61,765 bases of DNA from Scytonematopsis contorta HA4267-MV1 (GTDB lineage Bacteria; Cyanobacteriota; Cyanobacteriia; Cyanobacteriales; Nostocaceae), in NCBI GenBank assembly GCA_019359035.1, contig JAHHIC010000095.1, positions 1 through 61,765 of the forward strand, in the 5' to 3' direction. The notes below the pieces were generated by a model. The model made no database searches. It saw only the letters and a program-made list of their open reading frames with translations, and was not told where the DNA came from. The position numbers were made by a program, and so were the translations under genes. Shown here piece after piece: positions 1-7,911 of this stretch. How positions within the stretch are numbered: position 1 is the stretch's first letter; the number at the start of each line of letters is the position of its first letter.

Positions 1-44
1 TTGTCTTGCTCAGGAGTGAGAAATACCCTTAAACGAGCGCCCAT
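1..44 (-). mobile_element. N-terminal piece of an IS630-type transposase (runs off the window)
   Basis: Read on the minus strand from the ATG at 44-42, the frame gives MGARLRVFLTPEQD and then leaves the window. That opening matches what I remember as the start of IS630-family transposases common in cyanobacteria, whose N-terminus is a helix-turn-helix DNA-binding region. Only 14 residues are visible, so neither completeness nor activity can be judged. It points away from the GH31 remnant that follows, and the end of the element must lie between base 45 and about base 117. I see no clear terminal inverted repeat there. The family call rests on recognition of a short peptide. Confidence 0.6.
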
Positions 45-117
45 ATTTCAGTCACCTCGGCAGATACATTCTACGTATTTATTTATCTTTACATAGTTTG
101 GTTTTTTCGCGCCGACT

Positions 118-1782
118 TACTTATATGGTCCCAAACCATCACAAATTCTTGATACATATACTCAACTTACAGGAAGAATGCCGCTACCACCAAAATGGTC
201 AATCGGCTATCATCAATGTAGATGGAGTTACGAATCTGAAGAAGTAGTACGCACACTGGCGCAAGAATTTAGAACTCGTCGTATTCCTTGTGATGTTATC
301 CACCTTGATATTGACTACATGCGAGGTTTTCGGGTATTTACTTGGAGTCCTACACGGTTCTCTAACCCTAAAAAACTAATTAGTGATTTGAAAGAAAATG
401 GATTCAAAACTGTAACTATTATTGACCCAGGAGTAAAATACGAACCAGAAGCTAATTATCACGTTTTTGACGAAGGAATGAAAAACGATTATTTTGTTCG
501 TCAAGCGGATGGTAGATTATTTCATGGCTATGTGTGGCCTGATAAATCTGTATTTCCTGACTTCCTGCGTGCGGATGTTCAAAAATGGTGGAGTGATTTA
601 CATAAATCTCTTACTGATATCGGTATTGCTGGTATTTGGAACGATATGAACGAACCAGCTATTAATGACCGACCATTCGGTGATGGTGGTGTTCATATAT
701 GGTTCCCCCTCGATGCACCACAAGGAGGAGAAAATCCTGCAACTCATGCAGAAGTTCATAACCTGTATGGTCTGAATATGGCAAAAGCTAGTGCTGAAGG
801 TTTAATCAAACATCGCGCTAACGAGCGTTCGTTTGTACTGACACGTTCTGGGTTTGCAGGGGTACAGCGTTACTCTAGTGTGTGGATGGGTGATAATCAA
901 TCGCAGTGGGAACACCTGGAAATATCGCTACCGATGCTTTGTAATATGGGGCTTTCGGGAGTAGCATTTGTTGGATGTGATATTGGTGGATTTGCGGGTA
1001 ATGCCACAGCAGAACTATTCGCACGTTGGATGCAAATTGGTATGTTGTATCCATTGATGCGAGCGCATTCGGCAATGAGTACCGCACGTCATGAACCGTG
1101 GGTATTTGGACAAAGGGTAGAAGATATTTGTCGCGAGTATATTAATTTGCGCTACCAGCTATTGCCTTTCTTTTACACCTTATTTTGGGAAGCAGCTACA
1201 ACTGGAGCGGCTATTTTACGACCTTTAGTTTATGAGTACCCGGACGACCCGAAAACCTATACGCTTTATGACCAAGTATTATTAGGTTCTAATTTAATGG
1301 CGGCACCAATATACCGACCGGGAGTAGAGTATCGTGCCGTATACTTACCTGATGGTACTTGGTACGATTGGTGGACAGGAGAAAAACTAGAAGGCGCTAC
1401 GCATATTTTGGCACATGCACCATTAGAGCGAATGCCATTATACGCACGTGCGGGTGCAGTTATTCCCATGCAACCAGTAACGCAATACGTTGATGAACAT
1501 CCTTTAAACGAGTTACAACTGCGAATCTTTCCAGGAAGCAGTGAATACATACTTTACGAAGACGATGGAAACAGCTTTGAATATCAAAAAGATATTTACT
1601 CAACAACAAAGATAAGTGTATGTACTGAGGGAGAGCGAGTTATTGTAAATGTTGCCCAAAGACAAGGAGAATGGACACCGGAAAAACGTCAAACCATTGT
1701 TGAAGTAGTGGGTTTTGGCAAACAAAGTTTTGAAGATGATGGCAACTCACACCGCTTGGAATTTAGCGATGGAAGTTTGTAG
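118..1782 (+). pseudogene. Glycoside hydrolase family 31 (alpha-glucosidase type), 5' end lost
   Basis: GH31 enzymes release alpha-linked glucose from oligosaccharides. From the ATG at 178 the protein (534 residues) opens directly with the family motif YHQCRWSY. Recognisable homology extends upstream of that ATG in the same frame (TYLYGPKP, then a stretch ending TQLTGR) to about base 118, and an in-frame TAG lies at 94-96. The catalytic nucleophile region IWNDMNEP (Asp156), the acid/base region WMGDN (Asp239) and the C-terminal beta domains are intact. Family members are usually about 780 residues, so some 200 or more N-terminal residues, which form the first beta-sandwich, are missing. The adjacent IS630-type transposase start suggests the insertion removed or displaced them. 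A protein made from ATG178 would keep the barrel but probably not fold as the normal enzyme. Confidence 0.85.
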
Positions 1783-1867
1783 CGGATGTAGGTCTTGTAA
1801 CTGTTCAGCCGGCTGAAAAACTTGCTGCAAAATTACGCGAACTGAATATTGACCACAACATTGGCAA

Positions 1868-2253
1868 GGATGTAATTATGAAGTAGAACGAGCTGATATG
1901 CGTCGCAAATTTCAACTAGGATGCGACCAAATTGTGCAGATAGATAATCAAGCTGTGGCAGTTTTACAGTCAAAGATAGAGGCGATTAATTTTATTTAAA
2001 TCATATTGAGTTATTACCAGAATATCAATGTTTAGGTATTGGAACTCAACTGATACAAAGCGTTATTTCACAAGCTAAATCTTTAAATAAACCTGTAGTA
2101 CTCCATGTATTAAAGATAAACCCAGCAAAATCATTATATGAACGTCTCGGTTTTGAAACTGTTGAAGAAATAGCGACGGGTTTTGACTGTAACGATATAA
2201 AGCGTGGTGTAAAATACAAAATGTCAACAATTGCCGGAAACAAGTATGTGTAA
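1868..2253 (+). pseudogene. GNAT N-acetyltransferase remnant (frameshift and stop)
   Basis: Two frames together spell a GNAT protein. The first reads YEVERADMRRKFQLGCDQI and on to AVLQSK. After a frameshift near 1965-1978 and a TAA at 1987-1989, the second reads FYLNHIELLPEYQ, then GIGTQLI (acetyl-CoA loop) and NPAKSLYERLGF, the C-terminal GNAT signature, and stops at 2251-2253. The true start is absent. In the roughly 90 bases before it, a third frame encodes AEKLAAKLRELNID, which resembles the tails of cyanobacterial Uma2-type proteins; I am unsure of that piece. This is a decayed gene, not a functional enzyme. Confidence 0.75.
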
Positions 2254-2299
2254 CTACCACGAAATCACTTTGAGCAAGTAAAAAGGTAACTTTTGATTT

Positions 2300-3325
2300 A
2301 TGGCTCTTAAGCGCGGATTAACTCTGGGTAAATATGCTCCCCTGCATACAGGACATCAATTTGTCATCGATACTGCTATATCCGAAATGGACGAGGTGAT
2401 TGCGATGATTTATGATTGCCCTGAAGTGACACCCACCCCCCTGACGATTCGTGCTAATTGGTTGCGAACAATTTATCCCAATATTCAAGTAATAGAAGCG
2501 TGGGACGGTCCCACAGAAACTGGAAACACCCCGGAAATTAAGAAAAAGCACGAGGATTATATTCTCAAAAAACTAGAAGCTAGAAAAATTACTCACTTTT
2601 ACTGTAGTGAATTTTACGGAGAGCATGTAAGTCAAGCGCTCGATGCAGTTAATCGACTAGTGGATTGCGAGCGTCAAAAAATTCCTATTTCTGGTACCAT
2701 CATTAGAGAAAACCCTTACAAATACCGCTCGTACTTGCACCCCATAGTATACCGCGGCCTAATAACCAACGTAGTTGTTTTAGGCGCTCCTTCGACAGGT
2801 AAAACAACCATAGCGTCAAAACTAGCGGAAGATTTTCAGACAGTATGGATGCCAGAATACGGTCGCGAGTACTGGGAACAACACCAAATTAATCGACGCC
2901 TTTCCCTCTCTCAACTTGTAGAAATCGCCACAGGACATCTCGAACGAGAAGAAATTTTACTTTGTCAATCCAACAAATACTTATTTACAGATACAAACGC
3001 ATTAACTACCTATCATTTTTCATTGTATTACCACAACGCAGCCGCTCCGGAATTAGTACAACTAGCTCAGGAAACAGCATCGCGCTACGATTTAGTATTT
3101 CTTTGCAATACTGATATTCCATATGAAGATACAACAGACCGCTCCGGAGAAGCAAACCGCAATATATTTCAAAAACAAATTGAGAGTGACTTAATTATCA
3201 GAAAAATACCTTTCTTTCGCTTGCAAGGCAATCTTGAAAAGCGGATTCAATCCGTTAAATCTGTTTTAGCTCAATACCAAAAATACAGAAACATGATAGA
3301 TTTATTTTCCCCGAATATTTCTTAG
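2300..3325 (+). CDS. nadR: NadR-type bifunctional NMN adenylyltransferase / ribosylnicotinamide kinase
   Basis: This cytoplasmic enzyme should phosphorylate nicotinamide riboside to NMN and adenylate NMN to NAD. The N-terminal nucleotidyltransferase domain shows GKYAPLHTGHQ (residues 10-20) and ISGTIIR (130-136). The C-terminal kinase domain starts near 155 with Walker A GAPSTGKTT (162-170). At 341 residues it matches the two catalytic domains without the helix-turn-helix that enterobacterial NadR carries, so it is probably not a repressor. The ATG at 2300 lies after an AAAAGGT-like ribosome site. The pnuC-type transporter gene starts 11 bases after the stop codon, so uptake and phosphorylation of nicotinamide riboside are likely co-transcribed. 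Confidence 0.92.
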   Translation: MALKRGLTLGKYAPLHTGHQFVIDTAISEMDEVIAMIYDCPEVTPTPLTIRANWLRTIYPNIQVIEAWDGPTETGNTPEIKKKHEDYILKKLEARKITHFYCSEFYGEHVSQALDAVNRLVDCERQKIPISGTIIRENPYKYRSYLHPIVYRGLITNVVVLGAPSTGKTTIASKLAEDFQTVWMPEYGREYWEQHQINRRLSLSQLVEIATGHLEREEILLCQSNKYLFTDTNALTTYHFSLYYHNAAAPELVQLAQETASRYDLVFLCNTDIPYEDTTDRSGEANRNIFQKQIESDLIIRKIPFFRLQGNLEKRIQSVKSVLAQYQKYRNMIDLFSPNIS

Positions 3326-3336
3326 AGTACATATAA

Positions 3337-3987
3337 ATGTTTGATTTTTGGAGTATTAACAACATCGCCTTTCAGCTCGTCGGATACCCGATGAGCTACG
3401 TCGAACTAATCGGAACAATTTTAAATTTGTGGTCGGTATGGCTAATTTCTAAACAAAAAATGCTGACTTGGCCAGTAGGAATAGTTGGTTCGATACTATT
3501 TTTGGTATTATTTTACCAAATCCGTCTATATGCGGATATGTTAGAGCAGATTTACTACGTGATAGTTAACATCTACGGTTGGTGGAGGTGGCTGACACCA
3601 TTACAAGATACAGGCAAAATTTTAACCACCCGATACAGTTCGCAACAGCAAATTATTTTCTATGTAGCAGTCACCATCGCCGGTTCATTTGCGATGGGAG
3701 CATTAATGAGCCGAATTCACCTTTTGTTTCCTGCATTATTTGCAGAGGCTGCATCTTTTCCCTATTTAGACTCTTTTACAACCATCATGAGCTTTACTGC
3801 AATGTGGCTGATGGCTCAAAAGAAAATAGAAAGCTGGTATTACTGGATTGTCGTTAATATTATTGGTATTGGACTATACTACGCTAAAGGCGTCAAATTT
3901 ATTTCTTTACTTTACGCCGTGTTTTTATTAATGGCAATTAATGGTTTATGTTCTTGGATAAAAATGGCTAAAACAAATAAACCTTGA
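3337..3987 (+). CDS. pnuC: PnuC-type nicotinamide riboside transporter
   Basis: A 216-residue inner-membrane protein with about seven hydrophobic segments. It has the features typical of PnuC: an early YVELIGTILNLWSVWLI stretch, TWPVGIVGS, and YGWWRW near residue 81. PnuC proteins carry nicotinamide riboside by facilitated diffusion, and net uptake is driven by phosphorylation inside the cell, which the NadR kinase encoded immediately upstream would supply. The 11-base gap argues for one transcript. Length is normal and I see no missing segment. After the stop there is a perfect 14-base palindrome (TTACTTGCAAGTAA, 4015-4028), which is not followed by a T run and is therefore a doubtful terminator. 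Confidence 0.9.
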   Translation: MFDFWSINNIAFQLVGYPMSYVELIGTILNLWSVWLISKQKMLTWPVGIVGSILFLVLFYQIRLYADMLEQIYYVIVNIYGWWRWLTPLQDTGKILTTRYSSQQQIIFYVAVTIAGSFAMGALMSRIHLLFPALFAEAASFPYLDSFTTIMSFTAMWLMAQKKIESWYYWIVVNIIGIGLYYAKGVKFISLLYAVFLLMAINGLCSWIKMAKTNKP

Positions 3988-4104
3988 GCCACTAATAGTC
4001 GTTAGGGGCCGCTATTACTTGCAAGTAAAGTAAACCAGCTTCGTAGCCCTGCTTAAAGCCTCCCCCTTTTATTGAAAGGCTAACAGGTTTTTTGGTGACC
4101 GGAG

Positions 4105-5316
4105 CTAACTCTCCAGAAACAGGTTATTTGCACTTAGTACCAAGCCGTTACCGATTAGATTTCCGTTAGCATCGTAGGTAAAATTTTCGTCAGTAATTAC
4201 AGACCTGTCAGCATTAATCAGCTGGTTTGTCCTATCATAAGTGAAATTTGTTGTTTGTCCTTTGTAGGTTTCACTATTTAAGAAGCTGGCTAAATTATAG
4301 TTGTAGCTGTAGTTAGCTAAGGTAGAACCTGCACTATTAGGGTGAGTTATACCTGTCAAGCGTTGCAGTGCATCGTAATTGAAAGTACTAGTACCAACAA
4401 GTTGTGTACCCGCTAAGTTTGAGAAGCGTTCAACTTGAGTGCGATCGCCTCGACTATTATAGGAATAATTAACTTCTGCTGGGTCAATACCAGTCCCTTG
4501 CCAAGTTTGGCTAGTTATTAAATTACGTGCATCGTAAGTCGAGTTAACCCTAACACCGAAATTATCGCCGACAGAGGTTCTATTACCAGTCCCATCATAA
4601 GTGTAATTCAAAGTTATAGGCGCTAATCCAGAGACACCCGTTTGAGCAACTTGCGTGACTCTATCCCTACTGTCATAGTTGAAACTAAATGTACTATCAA
4701 TATCGGTAGCCCTAAGCAAATTACCCACAGCATCATAAGTAAAATTAATTACGCGAGATGGAGTGTTATTACTCAACCAAGTTTCTTGAGATAAACGATT
4801 AACTTCATCGTAAGTAAAAGAACGCTGGCGATTATTGCGGTCTGTAATTTGGATTAAATTATTGACTGCATTGTAAGCATAAGCCACCACATTACCCAAT
4901 GGGTCAATTTGACGAATTTGTCGTCCTAATCCATCATAAACAAAGCTTGTCCGATTACCTAATGGGTCAATTACCGCAGTTTGATTTCCTGTTAAATCAT
5001 ACTCAAAAGTAGCTGTGTTCCCATTCGCATCAGTAATTCCTGCAATTAAACCATCAGGTCGGTAAGTTGTAGTAGTTGTGCGTCCCAATGGGTCAGTTTC
5101 TCTAATGCGTCTGCCAAGAGCATCATAGCCAAACTCAGTTACAGCATTAAATGGGTCTATCTGGTTTCCTGTTGGGTCTTTAATTTGAGTAATCCGTCCT
5201 TGATTATCTCGCAAAAATTCTACCGTTGCACCTGTGGAACTCAGAATACCATTATCTCGGAAAGTTAAGGTATTGTTAGTTTCTTTGTACGATATTAATC
5301 TCCCTTCGCGAGCATT
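4105..5316 (-). pseudogene. RHS/YD-repeat protein fragment, truncated at both ends
   Basis: The minus-strand frame is a chain of YD repeats (YDALGRRIRETDPLG, YDGLGRQIRQIDPLG, YDAVGNLLRATD, YDANGNLIGNG and others), the unit that builds the beta-cage shell of RHS and teneurin-like secreted proteins. The frame is open to a stop at 5317-5319 with no convincing initiation site; a TTG at 5214 would start inside the repeats, and repeat-like sequence continues upstream of it to about 5300. The C-terminal end (SANNLFLES) lacks the DPxGxR core-closing motif and any toxin tip. The piece is therefore a relic of a much larger polymorphic-toxin-like gene. The ParDE-like locus begins only about 15 bases beyond its broken 5' end. 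Confidence 0.8.
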
Positions 5317-5330
5317 TTAACTGGCAAATA

Positions 5331-5368
5331 ATAACAAAAAGTGTTATCGTAATGTCTACTGTTGTTAT
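5331..5368 (+). promoter_or_regulatory. Putative ParD operator: three copies of a 6-base half-site
   Basis: ATAACA at 5331-5336 and TGTTAT at 5342-5347 form an inverted repeat with a 5-base spacer. A third TGTTAT sits at 5363-5368, just before the AAGGA ribosome site of the antitoxin gene. ParD/CopG-type antitoxins with ribbon-helix-helix folds bind such short dyads to repress their own operon, so this is the likely autoregulatory site. The repeats are seen directly; binding is inferred. Confidence 0.5.
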
Positions 5369-5382
5369 AAGGAAATAAACTT

Positions 5383-5649
5383 ATGAATATTTCCCTTACT
5401 CCTGAGTTGGAGGCATTTGTCCAAGCCCAACTCGAATCTGGCCTTTATCACTCGCAAAGCGAAGTGATTCGGGAGGGGTTGCGTCTTTTGAAACGTTTTA
5501 ACGACCATTCTGAGGAATATAAATTGTGGCTTAATAAGCAGATTGCCCTTGGTCTTGAGGAGCTTGACAGTGGGCAGGGTGTGCCTGCCGAAGGCATACG
5601 GGAGCGCATCCGCGTCAAGGCACAACAACTTAAGAAAAAAGCCACATAA
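5383..5649 (+). CDS. parD: ParD-type ribbon-helix-helix antitoxin
   Basis: An 88-residue protein opening MNISLTPELEAFVQAQLESG and continuing YHSQSEVIREGLRLL, the standard ribbon-helix-helix of type II antitoxins of the ParD family. The N-terminal strand and helices (1-45) should dimerise and bind DNA; the charged C-terminal helix (about 50-88) would wrap the toxin. The ATG follows an AAGGA site. Its stop overlaps the toxin start in TAATG (5647-5651), a sign of translational coupling. The three half-sites just upstream fit autorepression by antitoxin or complex. Confidence 0.9.
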   Translation: MNISLTPELEAFVQAQLESGLYHSQSEVIREGLRLLKRFNDHSEEYKLWLNKQIALGLEELDSGQGVPAEGIRERIRVKAQQLKKKAT

Positions 5650-5954
5650 TGCAGCAAAAACCTTATATTCTTTCTCCACGAGTGGAAGACGACCTGGCAA
5701 AGATTTATGCCTATATAAGTCAGGATAATCTGGACGCAGCCGAGCGGATGCTCGATAAACTCTTAGCTGCATGTGACCTTCTGACAGACAACCCCAAGAT
5801 AGGGCAAGTCCGTGCTGACCTTACGCCGCTTTCTGTACGTTTCTGGTTGGTGCATCCCCGCTATTTCCTAATATACCGAGGCGAAAACCCCGTAGAGATT
5901 GTTCGTGTACTGGCGGCGAACATGGACATCGCTCGCGAACTAGCCGGAGAATAA
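5649..5954 (+). CDS. parE: ParE/RelE-superfamily toxin
   Basis: A 101-residue protein with the ParE pattern: LSPRVEDDLAKIYAYI, DNPKIGQVRADL, VRFWLVHPRYFLIYR and EIVRVLAANMD. ParE toxins poison DNA gyrase whereas related RelE toxins cut mRNA at the ribosome; sequence alone does not separate the two surely, but pairing with a ParD-type antitoxin favours the ParE group. It overlaps the antitoxin stop codon by one base. The pair is complete although it is surrounded by decayed genes (RHS, SDR, xanthine dehydrogenase), as often seen when an addictive module persists in a decaying island. Confidence 0.87.
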   Translation: MQQKPYILSPRVEDDLAKIYAYISQDNLDAAERMLDKLLAACDLLTDNPKIGQVRADLTPLSVRFWLVHPRYFLIYRGENPVEIVRVLAANMDIARELAGE

Positions 5955-6028
5955 AAATACAAAAGACCTACCATTAGAATTTTCCATTGGAGTTCTTCCA
6001 TGTGTTGCGAGCAGATATGCTCCTTGGA

Positions 6029-6097
6029 TTAGCTCACTGTGAGTCCACCATCAATCACCAAACCTTGTCCGGTAATATAGCTGGCAGCAATATATTG
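6029..6097 (-). pseudogene. C-terminal scrap of a short-chain dehydrogenase (SDR)
   Basis: Minus-strand codons read YIAASYITGQGLVIDGGLTVS followed by a stop at 6029-6031 (given here as two overlapping parts: YIAASYITGQG and GLVIDGGLTVS). This is the conserved end of classical SDR oxidoreductases. Nothing of the Rossmann domain or the YxxxK active site is left upstream. It is a remnant only. Confidence 0.65.
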
Positions 6098-6138
6098 AAG
6101 TTTCTAACCATACCCTATCTGAAGTATAATAAGCTCCA

Positions 6139-6312
6139 ACGCTGCTAATATCGCTTCTGATAAAACTTGATAACGCTCTTTAATTACTGGATTGTATGCA
6201 ACATCGGTATTAGATGCAGTGGCTCCGATGCGAATATCGCCGTTATCGCGTGTAACGATTTGCTTTTCAGGAAGTTTACGAATATCAACCAGTTGACTAA
6301 GTGTATTTACTC
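6139..6312 (-). pseudogene. Remnant of a xanthine-dehydrogenase-type FAD-binding subunit
   Basis: The minus strand reads LVDIRKLPEKQIV, then NGDIRIGATASNTDVAYNP and KERYQVLSEAILA, which matches the middle of molybdenum hydroxylase FAD subunits (YagS/CoxM type; compare the usual pattern of IGA, DVA and YPVLSEA). Neither the FAD-binding start nor the C-terminal part is present. It lies in the same orientation as the SDR scrap. Both probably belonged to a lost oxidoreductase cluster. Confidence 0.6.
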
Positions 6313-6765
6313 GTCTAACACAATATGATGAAGAAAGTTAATAAATCTTCTGACTAAAGGATTATACAAATAGTCGTAGATTAGCACTCTATGTTTTGAA
6401 TTTAGAGAATAGATATCATCCTTAAGTTAGATTACAAACAAATATTTATGAATTCTGCATTTCTCATCTAAAAAATGTTGATTAATATGGCAATTGGGTT
6501 CTATATTGACGAGATAAAATGAGCAAGTGATGAAAACAAAAACATTCGAGAAAGTACTTTTAAGTTTTTCTCACTTTCTCTAAGTGTATTAAGGAGAAAA
6601 ATAATTATTTTTATACAAGTTCCTGCTACACTAATTCTCTCTAAATGTTACAAGAAATTTCCGAATAAAAATATTCAGGTGGATGTAATCAGCAAAAAAG
6701 TTTATATTTAGCTTCACATACAATTGGTATTACATATTTTTCTAAACTAAGGAGAAAATTTTAAA
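6313..6765. other. AT-rich spacer without recognisable genes
   Basis: No reading frame with protein-like composition and no long repeat were seen in these 450 bases. The last part contains the AAGGAG ribosome site (about 6750) of the following hydroxylase gene, and its promoter probably lies here. Confidence 0.4.
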
Positions 6766-7515
6766 TTGGCGAACCACTCATTTTGTTTCTATTCGTTTTT
6801 CTTTTTCGGAATTATTTTTGCTCGATATTTTCTCATCGCAGGGGGAGCGTACTTGCTTTTCTATTCGGTTTTAGGAAAGTCTCTCGCTAAAAAGAGTTTG
6901 CATTTAAAGCCACCATTGAGCCAGTTGATTTGGAAGGATGTTGAACTATCGATTCTCTCTGCCGTTGTTTTTGCTCTTTGTGCAGCGTTCATCATCTCAG
7001 TATATGATTTGGGAGTAACGCTTTTGTACAGTGACCCATTTAAGTATGGACTATGGTATTTAGTAGTTAGCTTTCTCGCAATACTTGTTCTTCAGGATAC
7101 GTACTTTTATTTTATTCATCGGATATTTCACCACCGCTTGCTTTTTAGATGGATGCATTCTGGACACCATATTTCGCGAGAGCCAACACCGTGGAGTTCC
7201 TTCGCGTTCGATTTGCCGGAAGCAATTGTACAATCGTTCTTCTTGGTAAGTGTAGTTTTTATAGTCCCGCTCCATTTTATCACCTTAATTGCCTTGCTAA
7301 TGACGATGACAATATGGTCAGTGTTGAATCATCTAGGATTCGAGCTATTTCCCTCGTCATTTAAGAGTCACTGGTTTGGGAAGTGGTTCATTGGTTCGAC
7401 GCATCACTCAATACATCATCGCAAGTATACTGTACATTATGGATTGTATTTCACGCTTTGGGACAAACTGCTCGGTACTCAAGACCCTAATTATGAGAAT
7501 GAATTCCACGTCTAA
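6766..7515 (+). CDS. Sterol desaturase / fatty-acid hydroxylase superfamily membrane protein
   Basis: A 249-residue membrane di-iron enzyme of the fatty-acid hydroxylase superfamily. The three histidine clusters that hold the metal pair are visible: HRIFHH (118-123), HSGHH (131-135) and HHSIHH (213-218), with NHLGFE (188-193) before the last. About five hydrophobic segments surround them. Members add oxygen to or desaturate sterols, fatty acids or carotenoids; the substrate cannot be told. Translation probably begins at the TTG at 6766, placed about ten bases after a clear AAGGAG. The first helix is rich in Phe. It stands alone between decayed oxidoreductase pieces. Confidence 0.85.
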   Translation: MANHSFCFYSFFFFGIIFARYFLIAGGAYLLFYSVLGKSLAKKSLHLKPPLSQLIWKDVELSILSAVVFALCAAFIISVYDLGVTLLYSDPFKYGLWYLVVSFLAILVLQDTYFYFIHRIFHHRLLFRWMHSGHHISREPTPWSSFAFDLPEAIVQSFFLVSVVFIVPLHFITLIALLMTMTIWSVLNHLGFELFPSSFKSHWFGKWFIGSTHHSIHHRKYTVHYGLYFTLWDKLLGTQDPNYENEFHV

Positions 7516-7653
7516 AATTTTTTGCTAAGGGTTAATTAAGGGAATAAAGATGATATCAGTTGTAGCTGGACATCTCTATTGTTATATTAATTAAACATTA
7601 AGGATTAAGGACATTCAAGCAGTTGAATATATTAGGATTTTGCAAATAAATTT

Positions 7654-7680
7654 GTAGAGACTAACATGTTTAGTCTCTAT
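7654..7680. repeat. GTAGAGAC-type palindrome (dispersed repeat copy)
   Basis: GTAGAGACTAACATG followed by TTTAGTCTCTAT forms a near-perfect dyad. It is one of at least five related palindromes in the window (others at 22376, 39214, 50778 and 52570) and sits between the hydroxylase and the SDR tail. Confidence 0.6.
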
Positions 7681-7756
7681 GCATCGTTGCCTCCAGCCAA
7701 AAAGAAATGCCAGAGCTATCACCACTCGTGAGCGATAACCCGAAATTTTTACTCTT

Positions 7757-7888
7757 CTAATTAGGGCTTGCAGTTGGTCTGACAATAATTTCACTGACAT
7801 CAACATCATCAGGTTGCTCAATCGCAAATAGAATTGCTCGTGCAATCGCAGAAGCAGGAATGGATAGTCTTCCATTTAAATTCGACAT
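7757..7888 (-). pseudogene. C-terminal remnant of an SDR-family oxidoreductase (43 codons)
   Basis: Reading from the ATG at 7888 the codons give MSNLNGRLSIPASAIARAIL, FAIEQPDDVDVSEII and VRPTASPN, then TAG. This equals the last turn of YdfG-like SDR dehydrogenases, where the segment IARAI(x)FAIEQP...VRPT is highly conserved. The NAD-binding and catalytic parts are missing. It nevertheless has a good ribosome site (GAGGAG) before the ATG and sits 23 bases downstream of the NmrA-like gene in the same direction, so a small peptide could be translated. I read it as the tail of a deleted third oxidoreductase. Confidence 0.65.
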
Positions 7889-7911
7889 TTAAATCTCCTC
7901 TGATTGTGATG

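Noticed and set aside
4015-4028. 14-base palindrome TTACTTGCAAGTAA after pnuC as a terminator
   Set aside because: No T run on either side and a short stem; it could equally be a chance dyad.
7615-7875. 86-codon minus-strand frame over the SDR tail
   Set aside because: It overlaps the SDR tail in another frame; the SDR frame has clear family motifs and this one does not.
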